From positions 8,250,236-8,257,011 of the forward strand of contig CP070627.1 of NCBI GenBank assembly GCA_020355945.1: DNA of 6,776 bases, read 5' to 3'. Under the pieces are notes generated by a model, which was given only the letters and a program-made list of their open reading frames with translations, was not told where the DNA came from and made no database searches. The DNA is from Candidatus Aminicenantota bacterium (GTDB lineage: Bacteria; Acidobacteriota; Aminicenantia; UBA2199). Positions within the stretch are counted from its first letter, which is position 1, and the number at the start of each line of letters is the position of its first letter. Made by a program: the position numbers and the translations under genes. Positions 1 to 5,035 of this stretch are shown here, piece after piece.

Positions 1-15
1 AAAAAGCGGGGACAG

Positions 16-34
16 GCAAAAATTTGCTTTTTTT
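16..34 (+). terminator. Weak terminator-like hairpin at a dispersed-repeat edge
   Basis: GCAAA (16-20) pairs with TTTGC (23-27) and is followed by seven T residues (28-34), the layout of a rho-independent terminator for a plus-strand gene left of the window. The stem is only 5 bp, AT-rich, with a 2-nt loop, so it would be weak. The sequence just before it, GCGGGGACAGGC (6-17), resembles a GGGGACAGGC motif I associate with dispersed REP-like intergenic repeats; that link is from memory and unverified. Confidence 0.25.
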
Positions 35-47
35 ATCAACATCTACC

Positions 48-76
48 TTGATATTTTTCACCATTTGTGGTATGTT
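48..76 (+). promoter_or_regulatory. Sigma-70-type promoter for the antitoxin-like gene
   Basis: TTGATA (48-53, 5 of 6 matches to TTGACA) is followed after exactly 17 bp by TATGTT (71-76, 4 of 6 matches to TATAAT). Transcription would start near 83-85, leaving a leader of about 85 nt before the ATG at 169. It is the only good promoter seen ahead of the plus-strand gene. An RHH antitoxin would be expected to bind near such a promoter, but no clear operator palindrome is visible. Confidence 0.5.
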
Positions 77-185
77 ATATTTTCAGTCGGTCAAAGCTGC
101 AGCGGTAAAAGTTGTGTTTAGTGAGGTTACTTTTGAAGATACGCTGGACGATTTGGAGAGAAAATACTATGAAAAAAAGAGATAA
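72..185 (+). pseudogene. Short open frame overlapping the antitoxin start; possible toxin-gene remnant
   Basis: ATG at 72 opens a 37-codon frame ending at TAA 183-185, overlapping the start of the antitoxin-like gene by 17 bp. The frame is open back to the window edge (position 3). Its C-terminus, LDDLERKYYEKKR, resembles the charged ERxYYE-type tail I remember for BrnT-like toxins. Overlap of a toxin end with an antitoxin start is the usual order in BrnT-BrnA pairs. Against a functional gene: it is far shorter than a roughly 90-aa toxin, ATG 72 lies inside the proposed -10 box, and it has no convincing Shine-Dalgarno site. It could be a truncated toxin tail, a leader peptide or chance. Confidence 0.25.
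155..160 (+). promoter_or_regulatory. Shine-Dalgarno site fixing the antitoxin start
   Basis: GGAGAG (155-160) lies 8 nt before the ATG at 169. This selects ATG 169 over a GTG at 112 in the same frame, which has no comparable site and would add 19 residues (MCLVRLLL...) unlike the family's N-terminus. Confidence 0.65.
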
Positions 186-447
186 AAAAATCGATCCCAT
201 TCCCGATGAATTTTCTTCCTACGAGGAAGCTGGGGAGTTCTGGGATACCCATGACACGACAGACTACCCGGAGGCCTTTGTTGATGTTGACTTTGATGTG
301 AAACTCCAGGGGAGAAGATTCGAGATAGATATTGACGAAGATGTGATGGAACTGCTTAAAAAAGAAGCAAAAAGAACTCACATGCGCCCGGGGAAACTTG
401 CCAGTAAATTACTGAAGAAAGAACTCATCATGATACATGATACATGA
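169..447 (+). CDS. CopG/BrnA-like type II antitoxin-family protein, 92 aa
   Basis: This is probably a DNA-binding antitoxin of the CopG/BrnA-like group. Residues 11-33 carry the N-terminal signature I associate with that family, IPxxFxSxEExxEFWDTHDxTDY, which normally contacts the toxin. Residues 50-86 read as a ribbon-helix-helix: strand RFEIDI (50-55), helix from about 56 to 70, turn HMRPG (71-75) and second helix to about 86. The length of 92 aa is normal. ATG 169 follows GGAGAG at good spacing and a promoter at 48-76. No intact toxin lies on either side: upstream there is only a 37-codon fragment in an overlapping frame, downstream only repeats. It may be an orphan repressor or the survivor of a decayed toxin-antitoxin pair. 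The last residues (IMIHDT) are encoded by a heptamer repeat that spans the stop codon. Family assignment is fairly sure; activity is inferred. Confidence 0.8.
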   Translation: MKKRDKKIDPIPDEFSSYEEAGEFWDTHDTTDYPEAFVDVDFDVKLQGRRFEIDIDEDVMELLKKEAKRTHMRPGKLASKLLKKELIMIHDT

Positions 448-450
448 TAC
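430..450 (+). repeat. Three perfect tandem copies of ATGATAC across a stop codon
   Basis: ATGATAC occurs at 430-436, 437-443 and 444-450 without a mismatch. The TGA stop of the antitoxin-like gene (445-447) lies in the third copy. Because 7 is not a multiple of 3, gain or loss of a unit would shift the frame and change the protein's end. Confidence 0.9.
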
Positions 451-465
451 AGGGTTGAGCTAACA

Positions 466-528
466 CATCCGGGTACCTGGCAAGTGCCAGGCAAATTATT
501 CAATCACTTCAAATTTTTTACCCGGATG
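466..528. repeat. Nested inverted repeats between convergent genes; possible bidirectional terminator
   Basis: The outer arms CATCCGGGTA (466-475) and TACCCGGATG (519-528) are perfect 10-bp inverted repeats. Directly inside the left arm is a second perfect palindrome, CCTGGCA (476-482) and TGCCAGG (485-491), with a 2-nt centre. A T-rich stretch (514-519) precedes the right outer arm. It sits between the converging antitoxin-like gene (stop at 447) and orf507 (stop at 538), where transcription from both sides should end. Neither strand has the classic GC hairpin plus immediate U-run, so termination is only a guess; a REP-like repeat is equally possible. Confidence 0.55.
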
Positions 529-537
529 GAAAATAAC

Positions 538-2061
538 TTACCTGGGGGGAGGACTTTTTTCTCCGTGTTTGTCCGTGTTCATCCGCAGCCCGTCTAACCC
601 TGGCCCGGCAGCCTGCAGTAATGAACGGATACGACTTTTTGCCAATTCGAAGTCACCCGGGCTGATGCTCCCGTCCTCCTTTAATATCGATTGTTTCCAC
701 AGCTCTTCGTATTCATTTATTTCTAACGCTGCTAATTCCGCACATAACCGATAATCACCCGGGCCAGGCAACCGGTTTAATGATTGCAGCGCACTGAAAT
801 AGGGACTCTCCGGTTCCCCGGATTCTTCCGGTTCAAGGCAATTAAAAACAAAGTCATATGTTTCCAGGGAATCCATATAACCCAGGCCAATAGAGACCGA
901 ATCCACCAGGGCTGATAAGTGCAAAACAATTGAAAGAGACAACTCACTGATTACCGGGAGTATGGTCCTGGTGTAATAGGGGTCGGTGTTTAATTTAATG
1001 TCAATTTTGTTTTTAATGATGGGTTCAAAAGTTTCGCTGCTGCTGGTGTTATATGGACCGGTTTTTTGTTCAAGGAGTTTTTCTAATCTAAGGCGGGTTT
1101 CATCCAGGACCACCCGTCGTTCATTCACGGATGCAGCTAATCTGGTGATTACTGCTTTTTTAACCGCTTCCTCATTGACAGTGGTGGGAGAGCCCGACAA
1201 GAGAACAGCAAGGCTGGTATTGTTTAGTGATGCCAGGTAAAGCATATCCACCAGTACGGAGGGAATATCGAAACCGGCACGCTGTTCTATTGCTTCCTTT
1301 AATAGGGTTTCGTCTTTATAATTAAGCAAAGGCAGGATAAGTGTCTCAACTTGCTTTGCCAATTGGACAACCATTTTTTTTAATTGGTCTGCCGGGGGAT
1401 TCTTTTGACAGCGAATATCTGCCTGGAGATAGGCTTGATGCCAATAGACAAGTGCTTCCAGGTGAGTTTCCCGGACCCTTTTGACTGGTGATAGGGTCAT
1501 TAAATTAATGTGCAATTGGGTTAAATGAATCACCTGGTTGATGGTATTTTCATCCATTTGGGTCAGTGGTAGGTTCATGAGTTGGTTCAGGGCATTTTTT
1601 CGTTCTATGTTGGTGACTTGTTTGAGCAGTATGGGTTCCATTTTCCGTTTTTTCAGCCAGCCGCTGGTTTTGATGAGGATACCATGGCGTTTTTTGGGGT
1701 TCCGGCGGATTACTTTTCGTAAGACGTACACATGGGGGTCTTTGATAAAAGAAACCATTGCCAGGTAAGCGACCAGCCAGATAAAGAGTGCTGTTAAAAT
1801 AGGCCCCCACCAACTCAGGCTGAAGGGATAGAAAAGTGTATAGGTATATCCTTTGATAGGTAGAAAAATATAGTCATGAATCCAATAAAAAATCGAACCT
1901 ATGCCTTCTTTGGGTAGGGCGCGGGTAATAATGATAAAAGCAGGAACAACGATAAAGGCGCTGATAAAGATGATGAGCAGGATACGAATGGGGATGCGGG
2001 AGCGTTTAGGTTTAGCTGCCCTGGGCATAGATTTTAATAATAAAGAATGAATGTTTTTCAT
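538..2061 (-). CDS. orf507: unknown membrane protein, two N-terminal TM helices, large cytoplasmic domain
   Basis: I do not recognise this 507-aa protein. The N-terminus is basic (KPKRSR at 17-22), then comes a strongly hydrophobic segment at about 27-46, a short loop and a second one at about 84-106. A very basic stretch (RKVIRRNPKKR, 115-125) follows. By the positive-inside rule both ends face the cytoplasm, with about 35 residues outside. Residues 140-490 look soluble and mostly helical, with no motif I know. No start is possible upstream because in-frame TGA and TAA codons lie within 12 nt of ATG 2061. No clear Shine-Dalgarno site precedes this ATG or Met12, so the start is less sure than others here. 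The tail (about 491-503) is encoded by a decamer repeat. It is the last gene of the row, separated from orf142 by 245 bp of repeat-rich DNA, so it may be co-transcribed or have its own unseen promoter. Confidence 0.85.
   Translation of the reverse strand: MKNIHSLLLKSMPRAAKPKRSRIPIRILLIIFISAFIVVPAFIIITRALPKEGIGSIFYWIHDYIFLPIKGYTYTLFYPFSLSWWGPILTALFIWLVAYLAMVSFIKDPHVYVLRKVIRRNPKKRHGILIKTSGWLKKRKMEPILLKQVTNIERKNALNQLMNLPLTQMDENTINQVIHLTQLHINLMTLSPVKRVRETHLEALVYWHQAYLQADIRCQKNPPADQLKKMVVQLAKQVETLILPLLNYKDETLLKEAIEQRAGFDIPSVLVDMLYLASLNNTSLAVLLSGSPTTVNEEAVKKAVITRLAASVNERRVVLDETRLRLEKLLEQKTGPYNTSSSETFEPIIKNKIDIKLNTDPYYTRTILPVISELSLSIVLHLSALVDSVSIGLGYMDSLETYDFVFNCLEPEESGEPESPYFSALQSLNRLPGPGDYRLCAELAALEINEYEELWKQSILKEDGSISPGDFELAKSRIRSLLQAAGPGLDGLRMNTDKHGEKSPPPR
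562..585. repeat. Degenerate 10-bp tandem repeat inside the orf507 C-terminus
   Basis: TCCGTGTTTG (562-571) and TCCGTGTTCA (572-581) are followed by a third partial unit beginning TCCG (582-585). On the coding strand this gives CGGATGAACACGGA-like sequence, resembling a dispersed intergenic repeat I recall from many environmental genomes (unverified). It encodes about residues 492-500 of orf507. Confidence 0.7.
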
Positions 2062-2077
2062 ATTAGTTCATTATGAT

Positions 2078-2111
2078 GCATGCCTCACCCGCAGACGGGT
2101 GAAAATCATGC
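2078..2111. repeat. Two-tier hairpin upstream of orf507
   Basis: TCACCCG (2085-2091) and CGGGTGA (2096-2102) form a perfect 7-bp stem with a CAGA loop on the plus strand. An outer stem GCATG (2078-2082)/CATGC (2107-2111) encloses it across a small internal loop. In the orf507 transcript the hairpin would end 16 nt before the start codon, so it could affect translation or protect mRNA. There is no U-run, so it is not a standard terminator. Confidence 0.6.
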
Positions 2112-2129
2112 TCTCAATTTCTCAATTCT

Positions 2130-2228
2130 ATTGTAGATGCTTCACGGCTTGATTTATCAAGCCCAGGCCGGACGATTCACACACGCCGCTGCGGGGTTTG
2201 ATGAATCAAACCGTGAAGCATCTACAAT
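2130..2228. mobile_element. 99-bp MITE/REPIN-like element with 34-bp terminal inverted repeats
   Basis: The left arm (2130-2163) and right arm (2195-2228) are inverted repeats matching at 31 of 34 positions; the outer 18 bp, ATTGTAGATGCTTCACGG, are identical. Each arm's inner part is itself a perfect short palindrome: GGCTTGATTTATCAAGCC (2146-2163) and GGTTTGATGAATCAAACC (2195-2212). The centre (2164-2194) is 31 bp with no coding capacity. This architecture fits a miniature inverted-repeat element or paired REP sequence mobilised in trans. No clear target-site duplication is visible. It lies between orf142 and orf507, 68 bp upstream of the latter, and accounts for most of that gap. Confidence 0.8.
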
Positions 2229-2247
2229 CGTATTTATGTCTATTTTT

Positions 2248-2267
2248 CCTTCGTGTCCCTTCATGCT
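2248..2267. repeat. Degenerate 10-bp tandem repeat between orf142 and the MITE-like element
   Basis: CCTTCGTGTC (2248-2257) is followed by CCTTCATGCT (2258-2267), matching at 7 of 10 positions. Further on, TTCGTGG at 2278-2284 keeps the same 10-bp register. It is a second decamer family, distinct from that at 562-585. The surrounding stretch 2229-2306 has no gene or promoter I can support. Confidence 0.5.
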
Positions 2268-2306
2268 TCACTGTAACTTCGTGGCTAATTTTTTGCGATA
2301 CCGGAT

Positions 2307-2735
2307 TTATTTAAAAAGACTGCCAATAAACTCGAAAGCTTTTATCACCAGGAAGACGACCAGGAGTATTATACCAATATAGAAAGCTAAGATCACCAGG
2401 ATGCGAATCATGTTGACTGTCCATAGGAAAGCGAGTTTTAAGCTCAAGGTAAACCCGCGCCAGTGGCACCAGGTGATACTTTTGAACCGCAGCAGACGTT
2501 TTTTTTCGCGTTTATATTTCCGCATATCCAGGGGCCCGGCCATTTTTCTTAAATCCGCCGCCCATTTTTGCATGGGCTTGAGAATCCCGGCAGTAATTTT
2601 TCTTTTTCGGGCCGGCCATTGATTGATGAGTTCTTTATGCTCATCCAGTTCGGCATTAGCCAGGTCCAATTGCAGGAGCTGCTGGTTTAATTGGTGTTCA
2701 AAGGGTTCCTTTAATTTTCCTGTGAATTCGGCCAT
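2307..2735 (-). CDS. orf142: unknown charged helical protein with C-terminal membrane anchor
   Basis: This is a 142-aa protein of no family I know. Residues 1-90 are strongly charged and probably helical, with a basic cluster at 72-80 (RKYKREKKR). Residues 96-132 are continuously hydrophobic; the core at about 110-131 is a clear membrane helix, and 96-109 could be part of a helical hairpin. The short tail ends FIGSLFK. The basic cluster before the membrane segment predicts a cytoplasmic N-terminus, so the protein would be a tail-anchored partner. It starts 12 bp after the orf718 stop; its probable Shine-Dalgarno site AGGAAAG overlaps that stop, so translation is likely coupled. It is also in the same frame as orf718, separated by one TAG and four sense codons, so an ancestral or occasional fusion is possible. 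Coding status is good; function unknown. Confidence 0.85.
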   Translation of the reverse strand: MAEFTGKLKEPFEHQLNQQLLQLDLANAELDEHKELINQWPARKRKITAGILKPMQKWAADLRKMAGPLDMRKYKREKKRLLRFKSITWCHWRGFTLSLKLAFLWTVNMIRILVILAFYIGIILLVVFLVIKAFEFIGSLFK

Positions 2736-2750
2736 TACCTTACTTTCCTA
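2733..2750 (-). promoter_or_regulatory. orf718 stop, orf142 Shine-Dalgarno and start in one reading frame
   Basis: On the minus strand the order is TAG (2750-2748), then GAA AGT AAG GTA, then ATG (2735-2733). AGGAAAG (2749-2743) begins inside the stop codon and is the likely ribosome-binding site, 7 nt before ATG. A closer AAGG is only 2 nt from the ATG, too near to be ideal. The layout favours re-initiation by terminating ribosomes. Confidence 0.7.
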
Positions 2751-4904
2751 TAATTTTACGCTTTTTAAACGTTGTTTTAGACGCTGAGTAGTGGTTTGTA
2801 ATTTTTGCACCTCTTCAGCGATTTTTTCTTCAAGTTCATTGCGTCTTTTTCCCGATGCTTGTATTTCCCTTTGGATTTGCTGTTCCATTCGCCAGAATTC
2901 ATTTTTTGCCGCCCCGGTTTGATATGATATATCTTGTTTTTTCTGTCGAACTTCTTGTAGAATTTTTTCCATATCTTCCAGGACCTTATTCCATTCCTGG
3001 AGTCTTTGGTGCAACCGCCTGATTTTTTGTGTCATGCGGAAGGTTTCTTTTACGACGCGGTCGATTTCAGCGGTCAGGACCTGGGTCATTTCATTGGTGG
3101 TTTTTGCCATATATTTGCTGGTGGTCAGGGCTGTTTCTGAAAAATCCTTCCTGGTTTTTTCCGTCTCTATCTTTATCCTTTGGGCCAATTCACCCCAGGT
3201 GATATCTTTGGCCATCTCCTTCATCAGGCTTTCTTTTTCTAAGGCCCGGTTAATAATCAAATTATCATTGATCCAACTCAGCCGCAGGTGCAGCGGTTCC
3301 ATTCGATCCTGGTCCAGGACAGAAACGTGAATAGGTGACTTTGAACCTGGTGCCCCCTCAAATATATAGATCGGTCTGGCTGGAATGGTTTGGCCTCTTA
3401 AGCGGTCCTGGAACCAGTGCCCGATGGTTTCACGCAAAAACTGGTCCATATTTCCTCTTTCCCAGTCGTGGATAGGAGGGAACAGGGCACAACCCCCGGG
3501 AACAAACACCATGGAGTCTCCTCCGGCTTCGTAATAGTGATATGCCCAGAAAGGGTCCAACCGGAATCGCATGTGGGGAATATCCACATCCAGTTCCTGC
3601 CACAACGGCAAAGGGTCTAATCCGCTTCGTCCTGTTTCTCGCAGGTCGATTAAAATAAAGTGATAACCCGTGGGTTCATTGTCAAAGGCCTGGAACCCAT
3701 ATTTAAGTCTGCCGTCATGAATGATATGCATGGGAAAGCTGCGAACCTGGGCTGCTAAGGCCGGTAATTGTTCCTGGTTAAACCGCATCAATACCGGCTG
3801 CGGTACGGTAATGCCTTGCAAGTAAGCAATATTATGCTCAATCCGGGCTTTCTGGTCCAGTAAGCGTTCCAAAGGATTCTTCTCAAGAAATTTGGTGGTT
3901 TGTAGTTCCAGGTGGTAACCCACATAAGGCTTCGCCTTGTGAATCGCTGCGGCTAAACCGTCAAGCGCTTTCTGACTCTCTTTTAAGTGCATATATTCAA
4001 ACCTGGCTCGATCGACTTTCCGCTTTGTAAACAACTCCTGCCTAAAAAATCGCAATTCACCAAGATAAAGAAATTCAAGTTCCATTTCATCGCCTGTTTC
4101 CGGTCCAGGTTTTTCTAAAGTTTCTGGTGGTCTCGGCCATTGAAGAACAGCAGCCGTTAAGCCAGTGGATTTCCTGTCTTCTTTGCTGCCAAACAAAACA
4201 GGTGCCGCTTCCACCAGGCGACAAAAATAGTGCAACTTTCTTTCGCCCGGTTGGGCTTCCTGTGGTAAAAAGGTCACATGCTCTTCTGTCTCAAATCCCT
4301 TCAGCACCTGGCAGGGATGGTCCTCAAACAGCCCACTGGCAGCAAGACTGGAAAAAGATGATTTACGCCTGGGATCATCTTTCAAGTGATATAAGTACCG
4401 GCTGCCGGCACCTTGTGCAGGGTCTATATCAAAACTGGTGACTCGAGTTGAGGTGGCATGAAAACATAAATTTCTAAACAGTAATTCCGCCTCTTTTTCA
4501 TCCACGGCACGGGTTACTACCAGGTATTGGTCTCCTTTGCTGCCGGCAATTTTTTCATCCGTTTCATTGGCACTCCTTAGTAAAAGCCAGGCAATACCTT
4601 CCAGTATCCCCCTGGTAACACCCCCGGGATAGGTATTCCTTTCCCGTCTGCCTGTCATCTCTTTAAAGGCTTCCACCAGGATCTCAAATGTCTCTTTCTC
4701 GGCTTGCGATTCCCAATTCTTGTTCCCATAAGGGGCAGGCACTTCAAGGTCTACAAATTTGAAAGGCATTCCCCCGGTAAATACAATACGCACGCGGTCC
4801 AGGTATTGCCCGCGGTATTTCCCCGCTGCCTTTGATAACAATTGAAACACCTCAGCAGGCGATAATTGGTCTAAATACGAATATGATAAATTTTTATTAT
4901 TCAA
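2748..4904 (-). CDS. orf718: large unknown protein with about 150-residue C-terminal coiled coil
   Basis: I do not recognise this 718-aa protein. It has no signal peptide or membrane helix, so it is probably cytoplasmic. The N-terminal part (1-260) looks globular, with a GGVTRGILEGIAWLLL stretch at 94-109. A charged helical linker spans about 283-360. A second globular part (365-550) is aromatic-rich, including DPFWAYHYYEAGGDSMVFVPGG (450-471 region). From about 555 to 718 the sequence is almost all Glu, Lys, Arg, Gln and hydrophobic heptads, a long coiled coil suited to oligomerisation or to pairing with the helical part of orf142. The start is TTG at 4904, 7 nt after a perfect GGAGG; an in-frame TGA two codons upstream excludes earlier starts, and the next Met is residue 46. 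It lies 131 bp after orf560 and 12 bp before orf142, in one likely operon. Confidence 0.88.
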   Translation of the reverse strand: MNNKNLSYSYLDQLSPAEVFQLLSKAAGKYRGQYLDRVRIVFTGGMPFKFVDLEVPAPYGNKNWESQAEKETFEILVEAFKEMTGRRERNTYPGGVTRGILEGIAWLLLRSANETDEKIAGSKGDQYLVVTRAVDEKEAELLFRNLCFHATSTRVTSFDIDPAQGAGSRYLYHLKDDPRRKSSFSSLAASGLFEDHPCQVLKGFETEEHVTFLPQEAQPGERKLHYFCRLVEAAPVLFGSKEDRKSTGLTAAVLQWPRPPETLEKPGPETGDEMELEFLYLGELRFFRQELFTKRKVDRARFEYMHLKESQKALDGLAAAIHKAKPYVGYHLELQTTKFLEKNPLERLLDQKARIEHNIAYLQGITVPQPVLMRFNQEQLPALAAQVRSFPMHIIHDGRLKYGFQAFDNEPTGYHFILIDLRETGRSGLDPLPLWQELDVDIPHMRFRLDPFWAYHYYEAGGDSMVFVPGGCALFPPIHDWERGNMDQFLRETIGHWFQDRLRGQTIPARPIYIFEGAPGSKSPIHVSVLDQDRMEPLHLRLSWINDNLIINRALEKESLMKEMAKDITWGELAQRIKIETEKTRKDFSETALTTSKYMAKTTNEMTQVLTAEIDRVVKETFRMTQKIRRLHQRLQEWNKVLEDMEKILQEVRQKKQDISYQTGAAKNEFWRMEQQIQREIQASGKRRNELEEKIAEEVQKLQTTTQRLKQRLKSVKL

Positions 4905-4911
4905 AATTCAG

Positions 4912-4916
4912 CCTCC
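4912..4916 (-). promoter_or_regulatory. Perfect GGAGG Shine-Dalgarno for the TTG start of orf718, carried by a repeat
   Basis: On the minus strand GGAGG (4916-4912) sits 7 nt before TTG (4904-4902). The GGAGG is the last part of a dispersed repeat module (4911-4930) whose near-identical copy lies before orf560. The strong site and the in-frame TGA at 4910-4908 make the TTG start convincing. Confidence 0.8.
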
Positions 4917-4934
4917 GGCGACCAGGGGGCTAGA

Positions 4935-4976
4935 GCATTGCGCATGCCGCATTGCGCATAGCGTATGGGGCAAAGC
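4935..4976. repeat. Six degenerate tandem heptamers, consensus GCATNGC
   Basis: Consecutive 7-bp units are GCATTGC, GCATGCC, GCATTGC, GCATAGC, GTATGGG and GCAAAGC. The first and third are identical and the fourth differs from them by one base; the array decays at its right end, where GCAAAGC also forms part of a hairpin. There are no spacers, so this is not a CRISPR array. Confidence 0.75.
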
Positions 4977-4989
4977 ACTTTGCCATTTT

Positions 4990-5012
4990 AGGCTCCCCTC
5001 GCCGAGGGGCCT
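4990..5012. repeat. G/C-rich hairpin just downstream of orf560
   Basis: CCCCTCG (4995-5001) and CGAGGGG (5003-5009) form a 7-bp palindrome with a one-base centre, extended by AGG (4990-4992) and CCT (5010-5012) around a 2-nt bulge. It lies 24 nt past the orf560 stop on the minus strand. No U-run follows, so it is more likely an mRNA-stabilising or REP-type structure than a terminator. It could give orf560 and orf718 different transcript levels. Confidence 0.45.
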
Positions 5013-5023
5013 GGACCCCCCGC

Positions 5024-5033
5024 AAAAGCTTTT
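5024..5033. repeat. Perfect 10-bp palindrome AAAAGCTTTT after the orf560 stop
   Basis: AAAAGCTTTT lies 2 nt past the orf560 stop codon, which is part of a tandem TAG-TGA pair (5038-5033, overlapping the palindrome's edge). It may be just the junction between gene and repeat; no function can be claimed. Confidence 0.4.
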
Positions 5034-5035
5034 CA

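Larger units (their letters stand above)
4911..5017. repeat. Composite dispersed repeat between orf560 and orf718 (copy B)
   Basis: The left module GCCTCCGGCGACCAGGGGGC (4911-4930) and the right module CCTGGACC (5010-5017) both recur next to orf560 (6727-6747 and 6769-6776). Between them lie six degenerate heptamers (4935-4976), a hairpin GGCAAAG/CTTTGCC (4969-4975/4978-4984) and a G/C hairpin CCCCTCG/CGAGGGG (4995-5001/5003-5009). Unlike the copy by orf560, the two ends can pair only as CCAGG/CCTGG, so this looks like an expanded or rearranged member of the same family. It fills nearly the whole 131-bp gap. Confidence 0.7.

Noticed and set aside
112..168. GTG at 112 as the antitoxin start, adding 19 residues
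   Set aside because: No Shine-Dalgarno site fits it, the added residues do not resemble the family, and GGAGAG is ideally spaced for ATG 169.
2137..2382. 81-codon plus-strand frame through the MITE-like element
   Set aside because: It runs through inverted repeats and then antisense to orf142; no ribosome-binding site or protein-like composition.
4127..4441. 104-codon plus-strand frame inside orf718
   Set aside because: Antisense shadow of a long, clearly coding minus-strand gene, without its own translation signals; the same holds for the other plus-strand frames at 569-754, 986-1240, 1538-1768, 2401-2622, 3034-3330, 3417-3620 and 6052-6291.
4767..4769. Met46 as the true start of orf718
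   Set aside because: No Shine-Dalgarno site there, and it would discard a well-formed N-terminus preceded by TTG with a perfect GGAGG.
4935..4976. CRISPR array
   Set aside because: Units are 7 bp, contiguous and without spacers; no cas-like gene is nearby.
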